A model generated the notes under the pieces. It worked only from the letters and a program-made list of their open reading frames with translations, was not told the origin of the DNA and did no database searches. 64,000 nucleotides of DNA from Streptomyces corallincola (GTDB lineage: Bacteria > Actinomycetota > Actinomycetes > Streptomycetales > Streptomycetaceae), in contig NZ_JAHRXF010000008.1 of NCBI RefSeq assembly GCF_019104725.1, positions 109,674 to 173,673 of the forward strand. The letters are read 5' to 3'. Positions 10,373 to 20,322 of this stretch are shown one piece after another. Made by a program: the position numbers and the translations under genes. Numbering within the stretch: the stretch's first letter is position 1; each line of letters begins with the position of its first letter.

Positions 10373-12751
10373 GTGACCAGCAGAACCTGGACGTTCAGAG
10401 CCACGGCCATCGGCGTCGCGCTCGCGGCGGCATCCGCCACCTTCGCGACCTTCGCCGTCGCCGAGGCGAGCACCATGACCGGGGGGGACGCGGCCGTGAC
10501 CCGGCACGACCCGGCGCCGGTCGCCCAGAAGGCGCACGACCTGGACGGTCCGCTGAGCAAGACGCAGAAGGCGCAGCGCCAGGAAGCCCTGAACCAGCTC
10601 ATCGACGGCAAGGCCAAGGCGCAGGAGCGCAACGGCTCGAAGGTCGTGCAGCTGAAGGGCGCGAAGGGCAAGAACGGCAAGAAGGGCGACGGCAAGTTCG
10701 TCGAGCTGAGCCGGGAGAAGACCGACAAGATCTTCACCATCCTGGTCGAGTTCGGTGACCAGACCGACCCGAAGTACGGCGGCACCGCCGGTCCCCGGCA
10801 CAACAAGATCGCCGAGCCGGACCGCTGGGACGACAACTCCACGGCCTGGCAGAAGGACTACAACCAGAAGCACTTCCAGAACCTCTACTTCGGCACCGGC
10901 AAGAAGACCGAGTCGCTGAAGAAGTACTACGAGAAGCAGTCCTCGGGCCGCTACTCGGTGGACGGCGAGGTCTCGGACTGGGTCAAGGTCCCCTACAACG
11001 AGGCCCGTTACGGCAACAACGCCTGCGGTTCCAGCAACTGCACCAGCGTGTGGAACGTCGTCCGCGACGGTCTGAACGCCTGGACCGCGCAGCAGAAGGC
11101 GGCCGGCAAGTCCGACGCCGCCATCAAGGCCGACCTGGCCCAGTACGACCAGTGGGACCGCTACGACTACGACGGCGACGGCGACTTCAACGAGCCGGAC
11201 GGCTACATCGACCACTTCCAGATCGTGCACGCCGGTGAGGACGAGTCCGCCGGTGGCGGCGCGCAGGGCACCGACGCGATCTGGGCGCACCGCTGGTACG
11301 CCTTCGGCAGCGACGCCGGTGCGACCGGCCCGGCGGGCAACAAGCTCGGCGGCGCGCAGGTCGGCAACTCCGGTATCTGGGTGGGCGACTACACCATCCA
11401 GCCGGAGAACGGCGGCCTCGGCGTCTTCGCCCACGAGTACGGTCACGACCTCGGTCTGCCGGACGAGTACGACACCGCGGGCGGTGACAACTCCACCGGT
11501 TTCTGGACCCTGATGTCCTCCGGCTCCTGGCTGGGCACCGGCAAGGAGTCCATCGGTGACCTGCCGGGCGACATGAACGCCTGGGACAAGCTCCAGCTCG
11601 GCTGGCTGACCTACGACACCGCCAAGGCGGGCGTCTCCTCCTGGCACAAGCTGGGTCTCGCGGAGTACAACACCAAGTACCGTCAGGCGCTGGTGGTCTC
11701 GCTGCCGCAGAAGGCCGTCACCACCCAGGTCGTCACCCCGGCGCAGGGCGCCACCCAGTGGTGGAGCGGCAGCGGCGACGACCTGAAGAACACCCTCACC
11801 CGGTCGGTGGACCTGACCGGCAAGTCCGCGGCCTCGCTGACCCTGGACGGCTGGTACGACATCGAGCAGGACTACGACTTCCTGTACACCGAGGTCTCCA
11901 CGGACGGCGGCGCCAACTGGACCGCGCTGGACGGCACGGTGGACGGCAAGGCCATCCCGCGTGACGGCTCGGGCAAGCCCGGCCTGACCGGCTCGGTGGA
12001 CTCCTACAAGAAGCTCGTCTTCCCGCTCGACGCCTACGCCGGCAAGAAGTTCCAGCTCCGCTTCCGCTACCAGACGGACGGCGGCCTGGCGCTCAAGGGC
12101 TTCGCCGCCGACGAGATCACGGTGACCGCCGACGGCGCCGCGGTGTTCTCCGACAACGTCGAGTCCGCCGACCCGGCCTGGACCGCGAACGGCTTCTCCC
12201 GCATCGGCTCGTCCATCACCAAGGACTACAAGCAGTACTACATCGCCGAGAACCGGCAGTACGTCTCGTACGACACCACGCTCCAGACCGGCCCGTACAA
12301 CTTCGGTTCGGCCAAGCGCCCCGACTGGGTCGAGCACTACGCGTACCAGAACGGCCTGTTGATCTGGAAGTGGGACACCTCCCAGGCGGACAACAACACC
12401 AACTCCGCCAGCGGTCACCCCGGTACCGGTCTGATCCTTCCGATCGACGCCCACCCGACCGCGCTGAAGTGGTCCGACGGCACCCTGATGCGCAACCGCA
12501 TGCAGGCGTACGACTCGACCTTCGGCCTGGCCCGCACGGACGCCCTCACGCTGCACAAGGCGGACGTCGCCACCAAGATCAAGTCCCTGCCCGGTGTGCC
12601 GGTCTTCAACGACCACGCCAACACCTACTGGGACCCGGCGAACCCGACCGGTGGTGTGAAGGTCACTGACACCAACACCAAGATCAAGGTCACCAAGGAG
12701 GCCAAGGACGGCTCCACGGTCGAGCTCGAAGTTGGCCCCGCGATGAAGTAG
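10373..12751 (+). CDS. Secreted immune inhibitor A-like metalloprotease (peptidase M6)
   Basis: 792 residues from a GTG at 10373 with GGAGG at 10361-10365. A signal peptide (residues 1 to about 29; FRATAIGVALAAASATFATFAVAEA) is followed by a propeptide, then an M6 catalytic domain with the zinc motif HEYGHDLGLPDEYD (His354, Glu355, His358). Downstream SSGSWLG and GDMNAWDKLQLGWL are typical of InhA/M6 enzymes, and the C-terminal third resembles the MAM-like/PPC region of that family. Calcium-type acidic motifs (YDYDGDGDFNEPDGY) precede the active site. It should act as an extracellular protease in growth or differentiation. It is monocistronic, with a strong terminator downstream. Confidence 0.93.
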   Translation: MTSRTWTFRATAIGVALAAASATFATFAVAEASTMTGGDAAVTRHDPAPVAQKAHDLDGPLSKTQKAQRQEALNQLIDGKAKAQERNGSKVVQLKGAKGKNGKKGDGKFVELSREKTDKIFTILVEFGDQTDPKYGGTAGPRHNKIAEPDRWDDNSTAWQKDYNQKHFQNLYFGTGKKTESLKKYYEKQSSGRYSVDGEVSDWVKVPYNEARYGNNACGSSNCTSVWNVVRDGLNAWTAQQKAAGKSDAAIKADLAQYDQWDRYDYDGDGDFNEPDGYIDHFQIVHAGEDESAGGGAQGTDAIWAHRWYAFGSDAGATGPAGNKLGGAQVGNSGIWVGDYTIQPENGGLGVFAHEYGHDLGLPDEYDTAGGDNSTGFWTLMSSGSWLGTGKESIGDLPGDMNAWDKLQLGWLTYDTAKAGVSSWHKLGLAEYNTKYRQALVVSLPQKAVTTQVVTPAQGATQWWSGSGDDLKNTLTRSVDLTGKSAASLTLDGWYDIEQDYDFLYTEVSTDGGANWTALDGTVDGKAIPRDGSGKPGLTGSVDSYKKLVFPLDAYAGKKFQLRFRYQTDGGLALKGFAADEITVTADGAAVFSDNVESADPAWTANGFSRIGSSITKDYKQYYIAENRQYVSYDTTLQTGPYNFGSAKRPDWVEHYAYQNGLLIWKWDTSQADNNTNSASGHPGTGLILPIDAHPTALKWSDGTLMRNRMQAYDSTFGLARTDALTLHKADVATKIKSLPGVPVFNDHANTYWDPANPTGGVKVTDTNTKIKVTKEAKDGSTVELEVGPAMK

Positions 12752-12780
12752 CGGACGTTTCCGCAGGTCAGAAACGTATC

Positions 12781-12808
12781 GGCGGCGACCCCCTAGCGGG
12801 TCGCCGCC
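12781..12808 (+). terminator. Rho-independent-like terminator after the M6 protease gene
   Basis: Arms GGCGGCGACCC (12781-12791) and GGGTCGCCGCC (12798-12808) form an 11-bp perfect stem with a 6-nt loop, 30 bases after the protease stop codon. The following TTCGTGTTT is a weak T-rich tail. Confidence 0.8.
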
Positions 12809-12872
12809 GTTCGTGTTTAGGTGCGTCCTGTGGCTCGCTTATTGACACCTTACGGAACGGGGACGTGACCGC

Positions 12873-13193
12873 ATGGCCGCAGGAGGCTTCAGCAGACTGC
12901 CGAACGGCACCGTGGTGGTGGCACTCAACCTGCCCAGCCCGCTCGCCGGTGCCGATGGTGTCCGGGTCCTCGTCCACGCCCACAACCGCGCCCGCGCCCT
13001 GACCCGGCTGCGCAACCTCGGCCTCCGCGCGATCTACCTCCGCGGCAACACGGCCCCGCCCACCCCGGACGAGATCACCGCCGTGCTGCACCATCCCGAC
13101 GGCCTGATATGGCGCACCACGCCCGACCCCACCCCCAACGAGCTGTGGCACCCCATCCGGGCCCTCCTCCGCCAGAGCCCGGCCTGGTCGTGA
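12873..13193 (+). CDS. Conserved hypothetical protein, about 106 residues
   Basis: Small soluble protein MAAGGFSRLPNGTVVVALNL with no membrane segment and a mixed alpha/beta look: a beta strand (GTVVVALNL), a helix rich in Arg (HAHNRARALTRLRNLGLRAIYL) and a C-terminal tail ending LRQSPAWS. Codon bias is strongly Streptomyces-like and the frame is clean, which supports a real gene. I do not recognise a domain. It converges with pncA. Confidence 0.65.
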   Translation: MAAGGFSRLPNGTVVVALNLPSPLAGADGVRVLVHAHNRARALTRLRNLGLRAIYLRGNTAPPTPDEITAVLHHPDGLIWRTTPDPTPNELWHPIRALLRQSPAWS

Positions 13194-13214
13194 GGGTCCG
13201 CCCGGCGGGCCGGT

Positions 13215-13808
13215 TCAGGCCGTGACCACCGGTGTGCCCGTCAGGGTGATGCCCGCCGCGCGGAACTCCTCCAGGGCGCGGTCCGTGGTGTCGCGGGACA
13301 CCCCGGCGGTGAGGTCCAGCAGGACGCGGGTGCGGAAGCCCTCGCCCGCCGCGTCCAGGGCGGTGGCGCGGACGCAGTGGTCGGTGGCGATGCCGACCAC
13401 ATCGACCTCGTCCACGTCCCGGTCGCGCAGCCAGGCGGCCAGCGCCGTACCCGTCTCGTCGGTGCCCTCGAAGCCGGAGTAGGCGGCGGAGTAGGCGCCC
13501 TTGCCGAAGACGGCCTCGACGGCACCGGAGGCGACGGCCGGGGCGAAGTTGGGGTGGAAGCCGACGCCCTCGGTGCCCGCGACGCAGTGGGCGGGCCAGG
13601 AGTGGACGAAGTCGGGGTCGTCGGCGAAGTGGCCGCCCGGCGCGATGTGGTGGTCGCGGGTGGCGACCACGTGCTGGTACCCGGCGCCCGCCGCCTGTCC
13701 GATCAGCTCGGTGATCGCGGCGGCCACGTCCGCACCGCCGGACACCGCGAGGCTGCCTCCTTCGCAGAAGTCGTTCTGCACATCGACGACGATCAGGGCG
13801 CGGCGCAT
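13215..13808 (-). CDS. pncA: Nicotinamidase
   Basis: 197-residue isochorismatase-fold amidohydrolase that hydrolyses nicotinamide to nicotinate and ammonia in NAD salvage, cytosolic. The catalytic triad is visible: Asp9 in LIVVDVQNDFCEGGSL, Lys103 in FGKGAY and Cys145 in GIATDHCVRATALDA. Metal-binding residues in the DHHIAPGGHF region are also present. Length is normal. It lies just downstream of pncB on the same strand; together they convert nicotinamide to nicotinate mononucleotide. Confidence 0.95.
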   Translation of the reverse strand: MRRALIVVDVQNDFCEGGSLAVSGGADVAAAITELIGQAAGAGYQHVVATRDHHIAPGGHFADDPDFVHSWPAHCVAGTEGVGFHPNFAPAVASGAVEAVFGKGAYSAAYSGFEGTDETGTALAAWLRDRDVDEVDVVGIATDHCVRATALDAAGEGFRTRVLLDLTAGVSRDTTDRALEEFRAAGITLTGTPVVTA

Positions 13809-13893
13809 GGTGTGTCCTTCGACGCAGGGGTGACCCGCCGAGCCTAGAAGCTTCCGGCCCGGTGCGGGAGGGGGCGGGGGAGGGGCGCGGTGG

Positions 13894-15249
13894 TCACACC
13901 GTCTCCGGGGCGTGGACGTACTCCGTCGGCAGAACCGGTTCGCCCCGGGAGAGCTGGGTCGCGGACAGGGGCAGTCCGGCGCGTGCGGCGATGTGCCGGT
14001 CGCGGGCCACGTCCAGCGGCTCGCGGGCGACGACCCGGCCGCCCCGGACCAGCGGGACCAGGAGCTGCCGGTCGGCCAGCGCGGCCGGGACGGGCCCGGT
14101 GCCGACGATCTCCGCCTCGGCCACCCCGGCGGCGTCCAACCGGCGCGCGGCCCACTTGCGTCCGCCCCGCGAGGACTTGCCCCCGCTGGACTTCTTCGCC
14201 ACCGGCACCAGCGGCGCCGCCGGATCGGCGGTGTCGGCGCGGGCGACCAGCTTGTACACCATCGAGCAGGTCGGATGCCCCGACCCGGTGACCAGCTGGG
14301 TGCCCACGCCGTACGCGTCCACCGGCGAGGCGGCCAGTGAGGCGATGGCGTACTCGTCCAGGTCGGAGGTGACCACGATCCGGGTGCCGGTCGCGCCCAG
14401 CTCGTCCAGCTGCTGCCGTACCCGGTGGGCGACCAGCAGCAGGTCGCCGGAGTCGATGCGCACCGCGCCCAGCTCGGGCCCGGCGACCTCCACGGCGGTA
14501 CGGACGGCGGCGGCGACGTCGTACGTGTCCACCAGCAGCGTCGTGTCCCGGCCGAGGGAGTCCACCTGGGCCCGGAAGGCGTCGCGCTCCTTGTCGTGCA
14601 GCAGGGTGAAGGCGTGCGCGGAGGTGCCGACGGTGGGGATGCCGTAGCGGAACCCGGCCGCGAGGTCGGAGGTGGTGGCGAAGCCGCCGACGTAGGCGGC
14701 GCGCGCGGCGGCGACGGCCGCCAGCTCGTGGGTGCGCCGGGCGCCCATCTCGATCAGCGGCCGTCCGCCCGCCGCCGAGGCCATCCGGGACGCGGCGGCG
14801 GCGATGGCGGAGTCGTGGTTGAGGATGGAGAGGATCACCGTCTCCAGCAGCACGCACTCCGCGAAGCTGCCCTCCACCCGCATGACGGGCGAGCCGGGGA
14901 AGTACACCTCGCCCTCGGGGTAGCCCCAGATGTCACCGGTGAACCGGTAGTCCGCGAGCCAGCCGAGGGTCTCCTCGTCCACGATCCCCCGCTCGCGCAG
15001 GAAGGCGAGGACGGGGGCGTCGAAGCGGAAGTTCTCCACCGCGTCCAGCACCCGGCCGGTCCCCGCGACCACGCCGTAGCGGCGGCCCGACGGCAGCCGC
15101 CGGGTGAAGACCTCGAACACGCTGCGCCGCTCGGCGGTGCCCCCGGCGAGGGCGGCGCGCAGCATCGTCAGCTCGTACTGGTCCGTGAAGAGTGCCGTCG
15201 AGGGGACGTCCACCGGCAGCCCAAGGTCCGCTGTGTTCATGGCAGGCAT
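13894..15249 (-). CDS. pncB: Nicotinate phosphoribosyltransferase
   Basis: 451-residue enzyme forming nicotinate mononucleotide from nicotinate and PRPP (Preiss-Handler pathway). Recognisable stretches are [71 protein letters not shown] and [21 protein letters not shown]. The start is ATG 15249, with GGGGG 4 bases upstream; the ATG three codons later is an alternative. pncA follows 85 bases downstream on the same strand. clpS is divergent, with a gap of only 47 bases, so their promoters overlap. Confidence 0.95.
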   Translation of the reverse strand: MPAMNTADLGLPVDVPSTALFTDQYELTMLRAALAGGTAERRSVFEVFTRRLPSGRRYGVVAGTGRVLDAVENFRFDAPVLAFLRERGIVDEETLGWLADYRFTGDIWGYPEGEVYFPGSPVMRVEGSFAECVLLETVILSILNHDSAIAAAASRMASAAGGRPLIEMGARRTHELAAVAAARAAYVGGFATTSDLAAGFRYGIPTVGTSAHAFTLLHDKERDAFRAQVDSLGRDTTLLVDTYDVAAAVRTAVEVAGPELGAVRIDSGDLLLVAHRVRQQLDELGATGTRIVVTSDLDEYAIASLAASPVDAYGVGTQLVTGSGHPTCSMVYKLVARADTADPAAPLVPVAKKSSGGKSSRGGRKWAARRLDAAGVAEAEIVGTGPVPAALADRQLLVPLVRGGRVVAREPLDVARDRHIAARAGLPLSATQLSRGEPVLPTEYVHAPETV

Positions 15250-15296
15250 CGTACCCCCATTTCGTCAGTGTGACGATTTCGAGGGTGCGTGGCAGC

Positions 15297-15614
15297 ATGG
15301 GCACTGTGACGTCACCCGCTCCCGTAGAGATCGAACGCACCGAACCGGCGGAGGAGGTCTTCGCCGTACCCGAGCCCGATCTCCCCTGGGTCACGATCGT
15401 TCACAACGATCCGGTGAACCTGATGAGCTACGTGACGTACGTCTTCCAGGCCTACTTCGGTTACCCGAAGGAAAAGGCCACCAAGCTCATGCTCGACGTC
15501 CACCACAAGGGCCGGGCGGTCGTCTCCAGCGGGTCCCGCGAGGAGATGGAACGCGACGTGCAGGCGATGCACGGCTACGGACTGTGGGCCACCCTCCAGC
15601 AGGACCGGAAGTAG
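15297..15614 (+). CDS. clpS: ATP-dependent Clp protease adaptor ClpS
   Basis: 105-residue adaptor that delivers N-degron substrates to ClpA/ClpC-type unfoldases. The core motif is clear: [27 protein letters not shown], then [14 protein letters not shown] and the C-terminal [18 protein letters not shown] 15297 has GAGGG at 15281-15285; a GTG three codons later is possible. The next gene (DUF2017) starts 11 bases after the stop, indicating cotranscription, an arrangement known in actinobacteria. Confidence 0.94.
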   Translation: MGTVTSPAPVEIERTEPAEEVFAVPEPDLPWVTIVHNDPVNLMSYVTYVFQAYFGYPKEKATKLMLDVHHKGRAVVSSGSREEMERDVQAMHGYGLWATLQQDRK

Positions 15615-15625
15615 CGACCGACCCC

Positions 15626-16228
15626 ATGCCCGGACACTTCGAACCGATCCCCGGCGGCGGCGCGGCCGTCGCCCTCGACGACGTCGAGATCTCCATCATC
15701 CGCTCGCTGGCCGTGCAGCTCCTGGAGCTGATCGGCCCCGGCCCGGCCGCCGACGCCTCCGACGACCCGCTGGCCGAGCTGTTCGCGGAGGGCCCGAGCG
15801 AGCCGCCCTCCGACCCGGTGCTGCTGCGTCTCTTCCCGGACGCGTACGGCGACCCCGAGCGGACCCCCGCCACCGCCGAGGAGGCGGACGAACTGCGGGC
15901 GCACGCCGCCGAGTTCCGCCGCTTCACGGAGAACGACCTGCGCACCGGCAAGCGGGAGAACGCCCTCGCGGTGGTCCGCGACCTCGACGCGCTCGCCCCG
16001 TCCGGCGAGGGCGCGGTGCTGAAGCTGGCCCCGGCGGAGTCGCACCGCTGGCTCGGCACCCTCAACGACCTGCGCCTGGCCATCGGCTCCCGGCTGGAGA
16101 TCTCCGACGAGGACGACAGCGACCTCCTCTTCCGGCTCCCGGACACCGATCCGCGCAAGCCGATGGTGATGGCGTACCTCTGGCTCGGCGGACTCCAGGA
16201 GACCCTGGTCACGACCCTGATGCCGTGA
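15626..16228 (+). CDS. DUF2017 domain-containing protein
   Basis: 200-residue acidic soluble protein beginning MPGHFEPIPGGGAAVALDDVE and ending MVMAYLWLGGLQETLVTTLMP. It matches the DUF2017 family found next to clpS in actinobacteria. No catalytic motif is evident. Tight spacing (11 bases) behind clpS suggests a role tied to protein turnover, which is inference only. Confidence 0.85.
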   Translation: MPGHFEPIPGGGAAVALDDVEISIIRSLAVQLLELIGPGPAADASDDPLAELFAEGPSEPPSDPVLLRLFPDAYGDPERTPATAEEADELRAHAAEFRRFTENDLRTGKRENALAVVRDLDALAPSGEGAVLKLAPAESHRWLGTLNDLRLAIGSRLEISDEDDSDLLFRLPDTDPRKPMVMAYLWLGGLQETLVTTLMP

Positions 16229-16588
16229 CCTGATGCCGTGACCTGGGCGAACGCGGTGCGCGTTCGCTCAGGGGACGCTCAACTCCGGATAACGATCCCG
16301 TCACCCCGACGGCGCCCTTTGCCGTTTTAGGGCGCCTTTTGTGCGCCTTTTCCTGTGTGATGACCCACAGCGGACTCCTCGTACCGGCCGGTCGGTCGTG
16401 ATAGATCTTCACGACCGCCCGGTCCGGCACCACCCATGCCCGGTCCGGGTGCGCCACCGAGCCGGCGACCGCCGGCCAGGCGGGAACGGGTCCGCGAACC
16501 CGTTCGACTCCATCAGTCCGGGGGGATCGAGAACCGGTCCGAGGCCGACGAGACGGCCGGGGCCGGTATGGAGAAAGGCGCACCACAC
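16229..16588. other. Intergenic region with terminator and presumptive permease promoter
   Basis: 360 bases between the DUF2017 gene and the amino-acid permease gene. The first part holds the terminator at 16311-16340. The rest contains no convincing ORF. A frame reading through from 16436 has no permease resemblance before the ATG at 16589. Confidence 0.5.
16311..16340 (+). terminator. Terminator after clpS-DUF2017
   Basis: Arms GGCGCCCT (16311-16318) and AGGGCGCC (16329-16336) are followed by TTTT. This is a compact intrinsic terminator about 85 bases downstream of the DUF2017 stop. Confidence 0.75.
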
Positions 16589-18034
16589 ATGACCTCTGAG
16601 AAGGTCGCGGCCGGGTCCGGCGAGGACGCGGCGGCCCCCGAGGAGGGCTACGAGCGCGGTCTCGGCAGCCGTCAGGTCCAGATGATCGCCATCGGCGGCG
16701 CGATCGGCGTCGGCCTCTTCCTGGGCGCCGGGGCGAACATCGCCAAGGCCGGTCCCAGTCTGATCATGATGTACGCGCTGGCGGGCGTGATCATCTTCTT
16801 CATCATGCGGGCGCTCGGCGAACTGCTGCTCTACCGCCCGGTCTCCGGCTCCTTCGCGGAGTACTCCCGCGAGTTCCTGGGCCCGTTCTTCGGCTACTTC
16901 ACCGGCTGGACGTACTGGCTGATGTGGGTGGTCACCGGCATGGCCGAGCTGACGGCCGCCGCCATCTACGTGCACTACTGGTTCCCCGGCGTCCCGCAGT
17001 GGGTGACCGCCCTGGTCTTCCTGGTCGTGCTGTTCACCGCCAACCTGATCTCGGTGAAGCTGTTCGGCGAGATCGAGTTCTGGTTCTCGATGGTCAAGGT
17101 CACCGCGCTGATCGGCATGATCGTGATCGGTCTCGGCGTGCTGACCTTCGGGTTCAGCGCGGCCGGTGACACCGCGTCGGTGTCCAACCTCTGGGAGTTC
17201 CACGGCTTCTTCCCGCACGGCATCGGCTCCTCGCTGATGACGCTCCAGGGCGTGATGTTCGCCTACCTCGCCGTCGAGCTGGTCGGTGTCACCGCGGGCG
17301 AGTCGGAGAACCCGGAGAAGACGCTCCCGAAGGCGATCAACACCCTGCCCTGGCGGATCGCGCTGTTCTACGTCGGTGCCCTGACCGTCATCCTGTGCGT
17401 GGTGAAGTGGACCGAGTTCGCCCCCGGGGTCAGCCCGTTCGTGAAGGCGTTCGCGGTCATCGGTATCCCGGCGGGCGCGGGCATCGTCAACTTCGTGGTG
17501 CTCACCGCCGCGCTGTCCTCCTGCAACTCCGGGATGTACTCCACCGGCCGCATGCTGCGCGTCCTCGCGGACAACAAGGAGGCCCCGCGCCTCTTCGCCC
17601 GGCTGTCCTCGACGAAGACCCCCGCGCTCGGCATCACCGTCTCCACGCTCTTCATGGGCATCGGCGTGGTCCTCAACTACGTCGTCCCGGAGAAGGCGTT
17701 CGGGTACGTGACCTCGGTCGCCACCGCCGCCGGCATCTGGACCTGGCTGATGATCCTGATCAGCCACGTCCGCTACCGCCGCGCGGTCGTCGCCGGTCGG
17801 CTGCCCGCCTCCCGCTTCCCGGCCCCCGGCGGCGCGGTCTGCTCGTACATCGCCATCGCCTTCCTCCTCTTCGTCACCGGCCTCATCGCCTACGACCCCG
17901 ACTCGCGGGTCTGTCTGTACGTGATGGGCGTCTGGGCGCTCGCGCTGATCGTCGGCTGGCTGGTGCTGCGCACCCGCGTGCCCGGCTCCGAGGCCTCGGA
18001 CGAGCGGCCGGGACTGCTCGACAAGGTCGGCTGA
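16589..18034 (+). CDS. Amino acid permease (APC superfamily, AAT family)
   Basis: 481-residue transporter with about 12 membrane spans. The N-terminus ERGLGSRQVQMIAIGGAIGVGLFLGAG is the consensus amphipathic region and TM1 of AAT-family H+/amino-acid symporters such as AnsP, GabP and CycA. TYWLMWVVTGMAELTAAAIY and the ESENPEKTLPKAINTLPWRIALFYVG loop are also typical. ATG 16589 was preferred; an in-frame ATG seven codons earlier (16568) is possible. The substrate cannot be told from sequence alone. A hairpin downstream separates it from the cysteine cluster. Confidence 0.9.
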   Translation: MTSEKVAAGSGEDAAAPEEGYERGLGSRQVQMIAIGGAIGVGLFLGAGANIAKAGPSLIMMYALAGVIIFFIMRALGELLLYRPVSGSFAEYSREFLGPFFGYFTGWTYWLMWVVTGMAELTAAAIYVHYWFPGVPQWVTALVFLVVLFTANLISVKLFGEIEFWFSMVKVTALIGMIVIGLGVLTFGFSAAGDTASVSNLWEFHGFFPHGIGSSLMTLQGVMFAYLAVELVGVTAGESENPEKTLPKAINTLPWRIALFYVGALTVILCVVKWTEFAPGVSPFVKAFAVIGIPAGAGIVNFVVLTAALSSCNSGMYSTGRMLRVLADNKEAPRLFARLSSTKTPALGITVSTLFMGIGVVLNYVVPEKAFGYVTSVATAAGIWTWLMILISHVRYRRAVVAGRLPASRFPAPGGAVCSYIAIAFLLFVTGLIAYDPDSRVCLYVMGVWALALIVGWLVLRTRVPGSEASDERPGLLDKVG

Positions 18035-18116
18035 CCGCCGTACGGACCCTCTCCGCAGGACGTCCGGCCGCCGGGGCCGCCCGGCGGCCACCGCTCAGGG
18101 CGTCCGGCATGCGGGC

Positions 18117-18145
18117 CGTCCCGTACCACGCCTCGGTACGGGACG
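18117..18145 (+). terminator. Hairpin after the amino-acid permease gene
   Basis: Arms CGTCCCGTACC (18117-18127) and GGTACGGGACG (18135-18145) form an 11-bp perfect stem with a 7-nt loop, 83 bases after the permease stop and 24 bases before the mec start. There is no T-run. Confidence 0.6.
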
Positions 18146-18169
18146 CCCCGCGCGCATATCCTGGCCCGC

Positions 18170-18592
18170 ATGCTGACGCTGACCCAGGAGCTGTACGACC
18201 GGATCGTCGCCCACGCGCGCGCGGACCACCCCGACGAGGCGTGCGGCGTGGTCGCGGGCCCGGCGGGCACCGACCGGCCCGAGCGGTTCGTGCCCATGCT
18301 GAACGCGGCCCGCTCGCCCACCTTCTACGAGTTCGACTCCCTGGACCTGCTGAAGCTGTACCGGGAGCTGGACGACCGCGACGAGGAGCCGGTGATCGTC
18401 TACCACTCCCACACCGCGACCGAGGCGTACCCCTCCCGCACCGACATCGGCTACGCCAACGAGCCCGGCGCGCACTACGTCCTGGTCTCCACCGCCGACA
18501 CCGACGGGCTCGGTGACTTCCAGTTCCGCTCCTTCCGCATCCTCGACGGCGAGGTCACCGAGGAGGAGGTCCGGGTGGTGGAGGCGTACTGA
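18170..18592 (+). CDS. mec: JAMM/MPN metallopeptidase, Mec-like (CysO-cysteine hydrolase)
   Basis: 140-residue zinc peptidase of the Mov34/MPN (M67) family. The JAMM signature is complete: Glu23 in DEACGVV, His79 and His81 in YHSH, and Asp92 ten residues after the second His. It is followed by cysO- and cysM-type genes, the gene set that in Mycobacterium tuberculosis releases cysteine from the CysO carrier protein. Mec hydrolyses the CysO-cysteine bond. The function is therefore supported by both motif and context. Confidence 0.92.
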   Translation: MLTLTQELYDRIVAHARADHPDEACGVVAGPAGTDRPERFVPMLNAARSPTFYEFDSLDLLKLYRELDDRDEEPVIVYHSHTATEAYPSRTDIGYANEPGAHYVLVSTADTDGLGDFQFRSFRILDGEVTEEEVRVVEAY

Positions 18593-18701
18593 GGCCGAGA
18601 CGTACGGAGCGCCGGGGGCTGCCGGTCCCCTCGGGGTCCCACCCAGTGGGCGCGATACGTCCGGTATGTGGGACCGCACTCGGGGGACCGGGCCGGGAAT
18701 C

Positions 18702-18709
18702 TATACGAT
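18702..18709 (+). promoter_or_regulatory. Possible -10 element upstream of cysO
   Basis: TATACGAT at 18702-18709 resembles an actinobacterial -10 box and stands 6 bases before an ATG (18716) that is in frame with cysO. A transcript starting there would be leaderless. No convincing -35 is seen, which is common in Streptomyces promoters. Confidence 0.35.
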
Positions 18710-18711
18710 GA

Positions 18712-19998
<1,287 letters not shown>

Positions 19999-20322
19999 TC
20001 CCGGTCGCACCCCGTCCCCGTACCGTTCCCGCGCGCGCGTCCCGCTGACGCCCGTCGCCGCCGGAACACGTTCCAAGCGCGTGCCAGCCCCCTCCTATGA
20101 GGGGGCCAACCGCTTTCCATGTACGGGCAAAGAAACTCCTGCGGTACTGCCGGTCGCCGGGCGCCGGAAGCTACGTTCCTCCCGCACCTGACGTGTCGTG
20201 TCCATGCGGCCCGCCGGTGCTCTGAGTGTCATGCCCATGACTGCGCAGTACCACCGCCGCTACGCGCGTCACGTGCCTGCCCCTCCAGCGAGTCACCCCA
20301 CTCCCCGACGGAGGCAGTACCC
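19999..20322. other. Intergenic region upstream of the secreted S53 peptidase
   Basis: 324 bases. An in-frame extension of the peptidase reading frame to 20119 lacks signal-peptide character, so the region is treated as non-coding. No hairpin with a T-run or clear promoter pair was recognised. Confidence 0.4.

Noticed and set aside
10274..12616. 780-codon minus-strand frame opposite the M6 protease
   Set aside because: The sense strand has a signal peptide, HEXXH motif, ribosome site and terminator; the antisense frame has none.
16436..16588. N-terminal extension of the amino-acid permease
   Set aside because: Permease resemblance begins after MTSEK at 16589; upstream residues are basic and Pro-rich, and a terminator for the previous operon lies close by.
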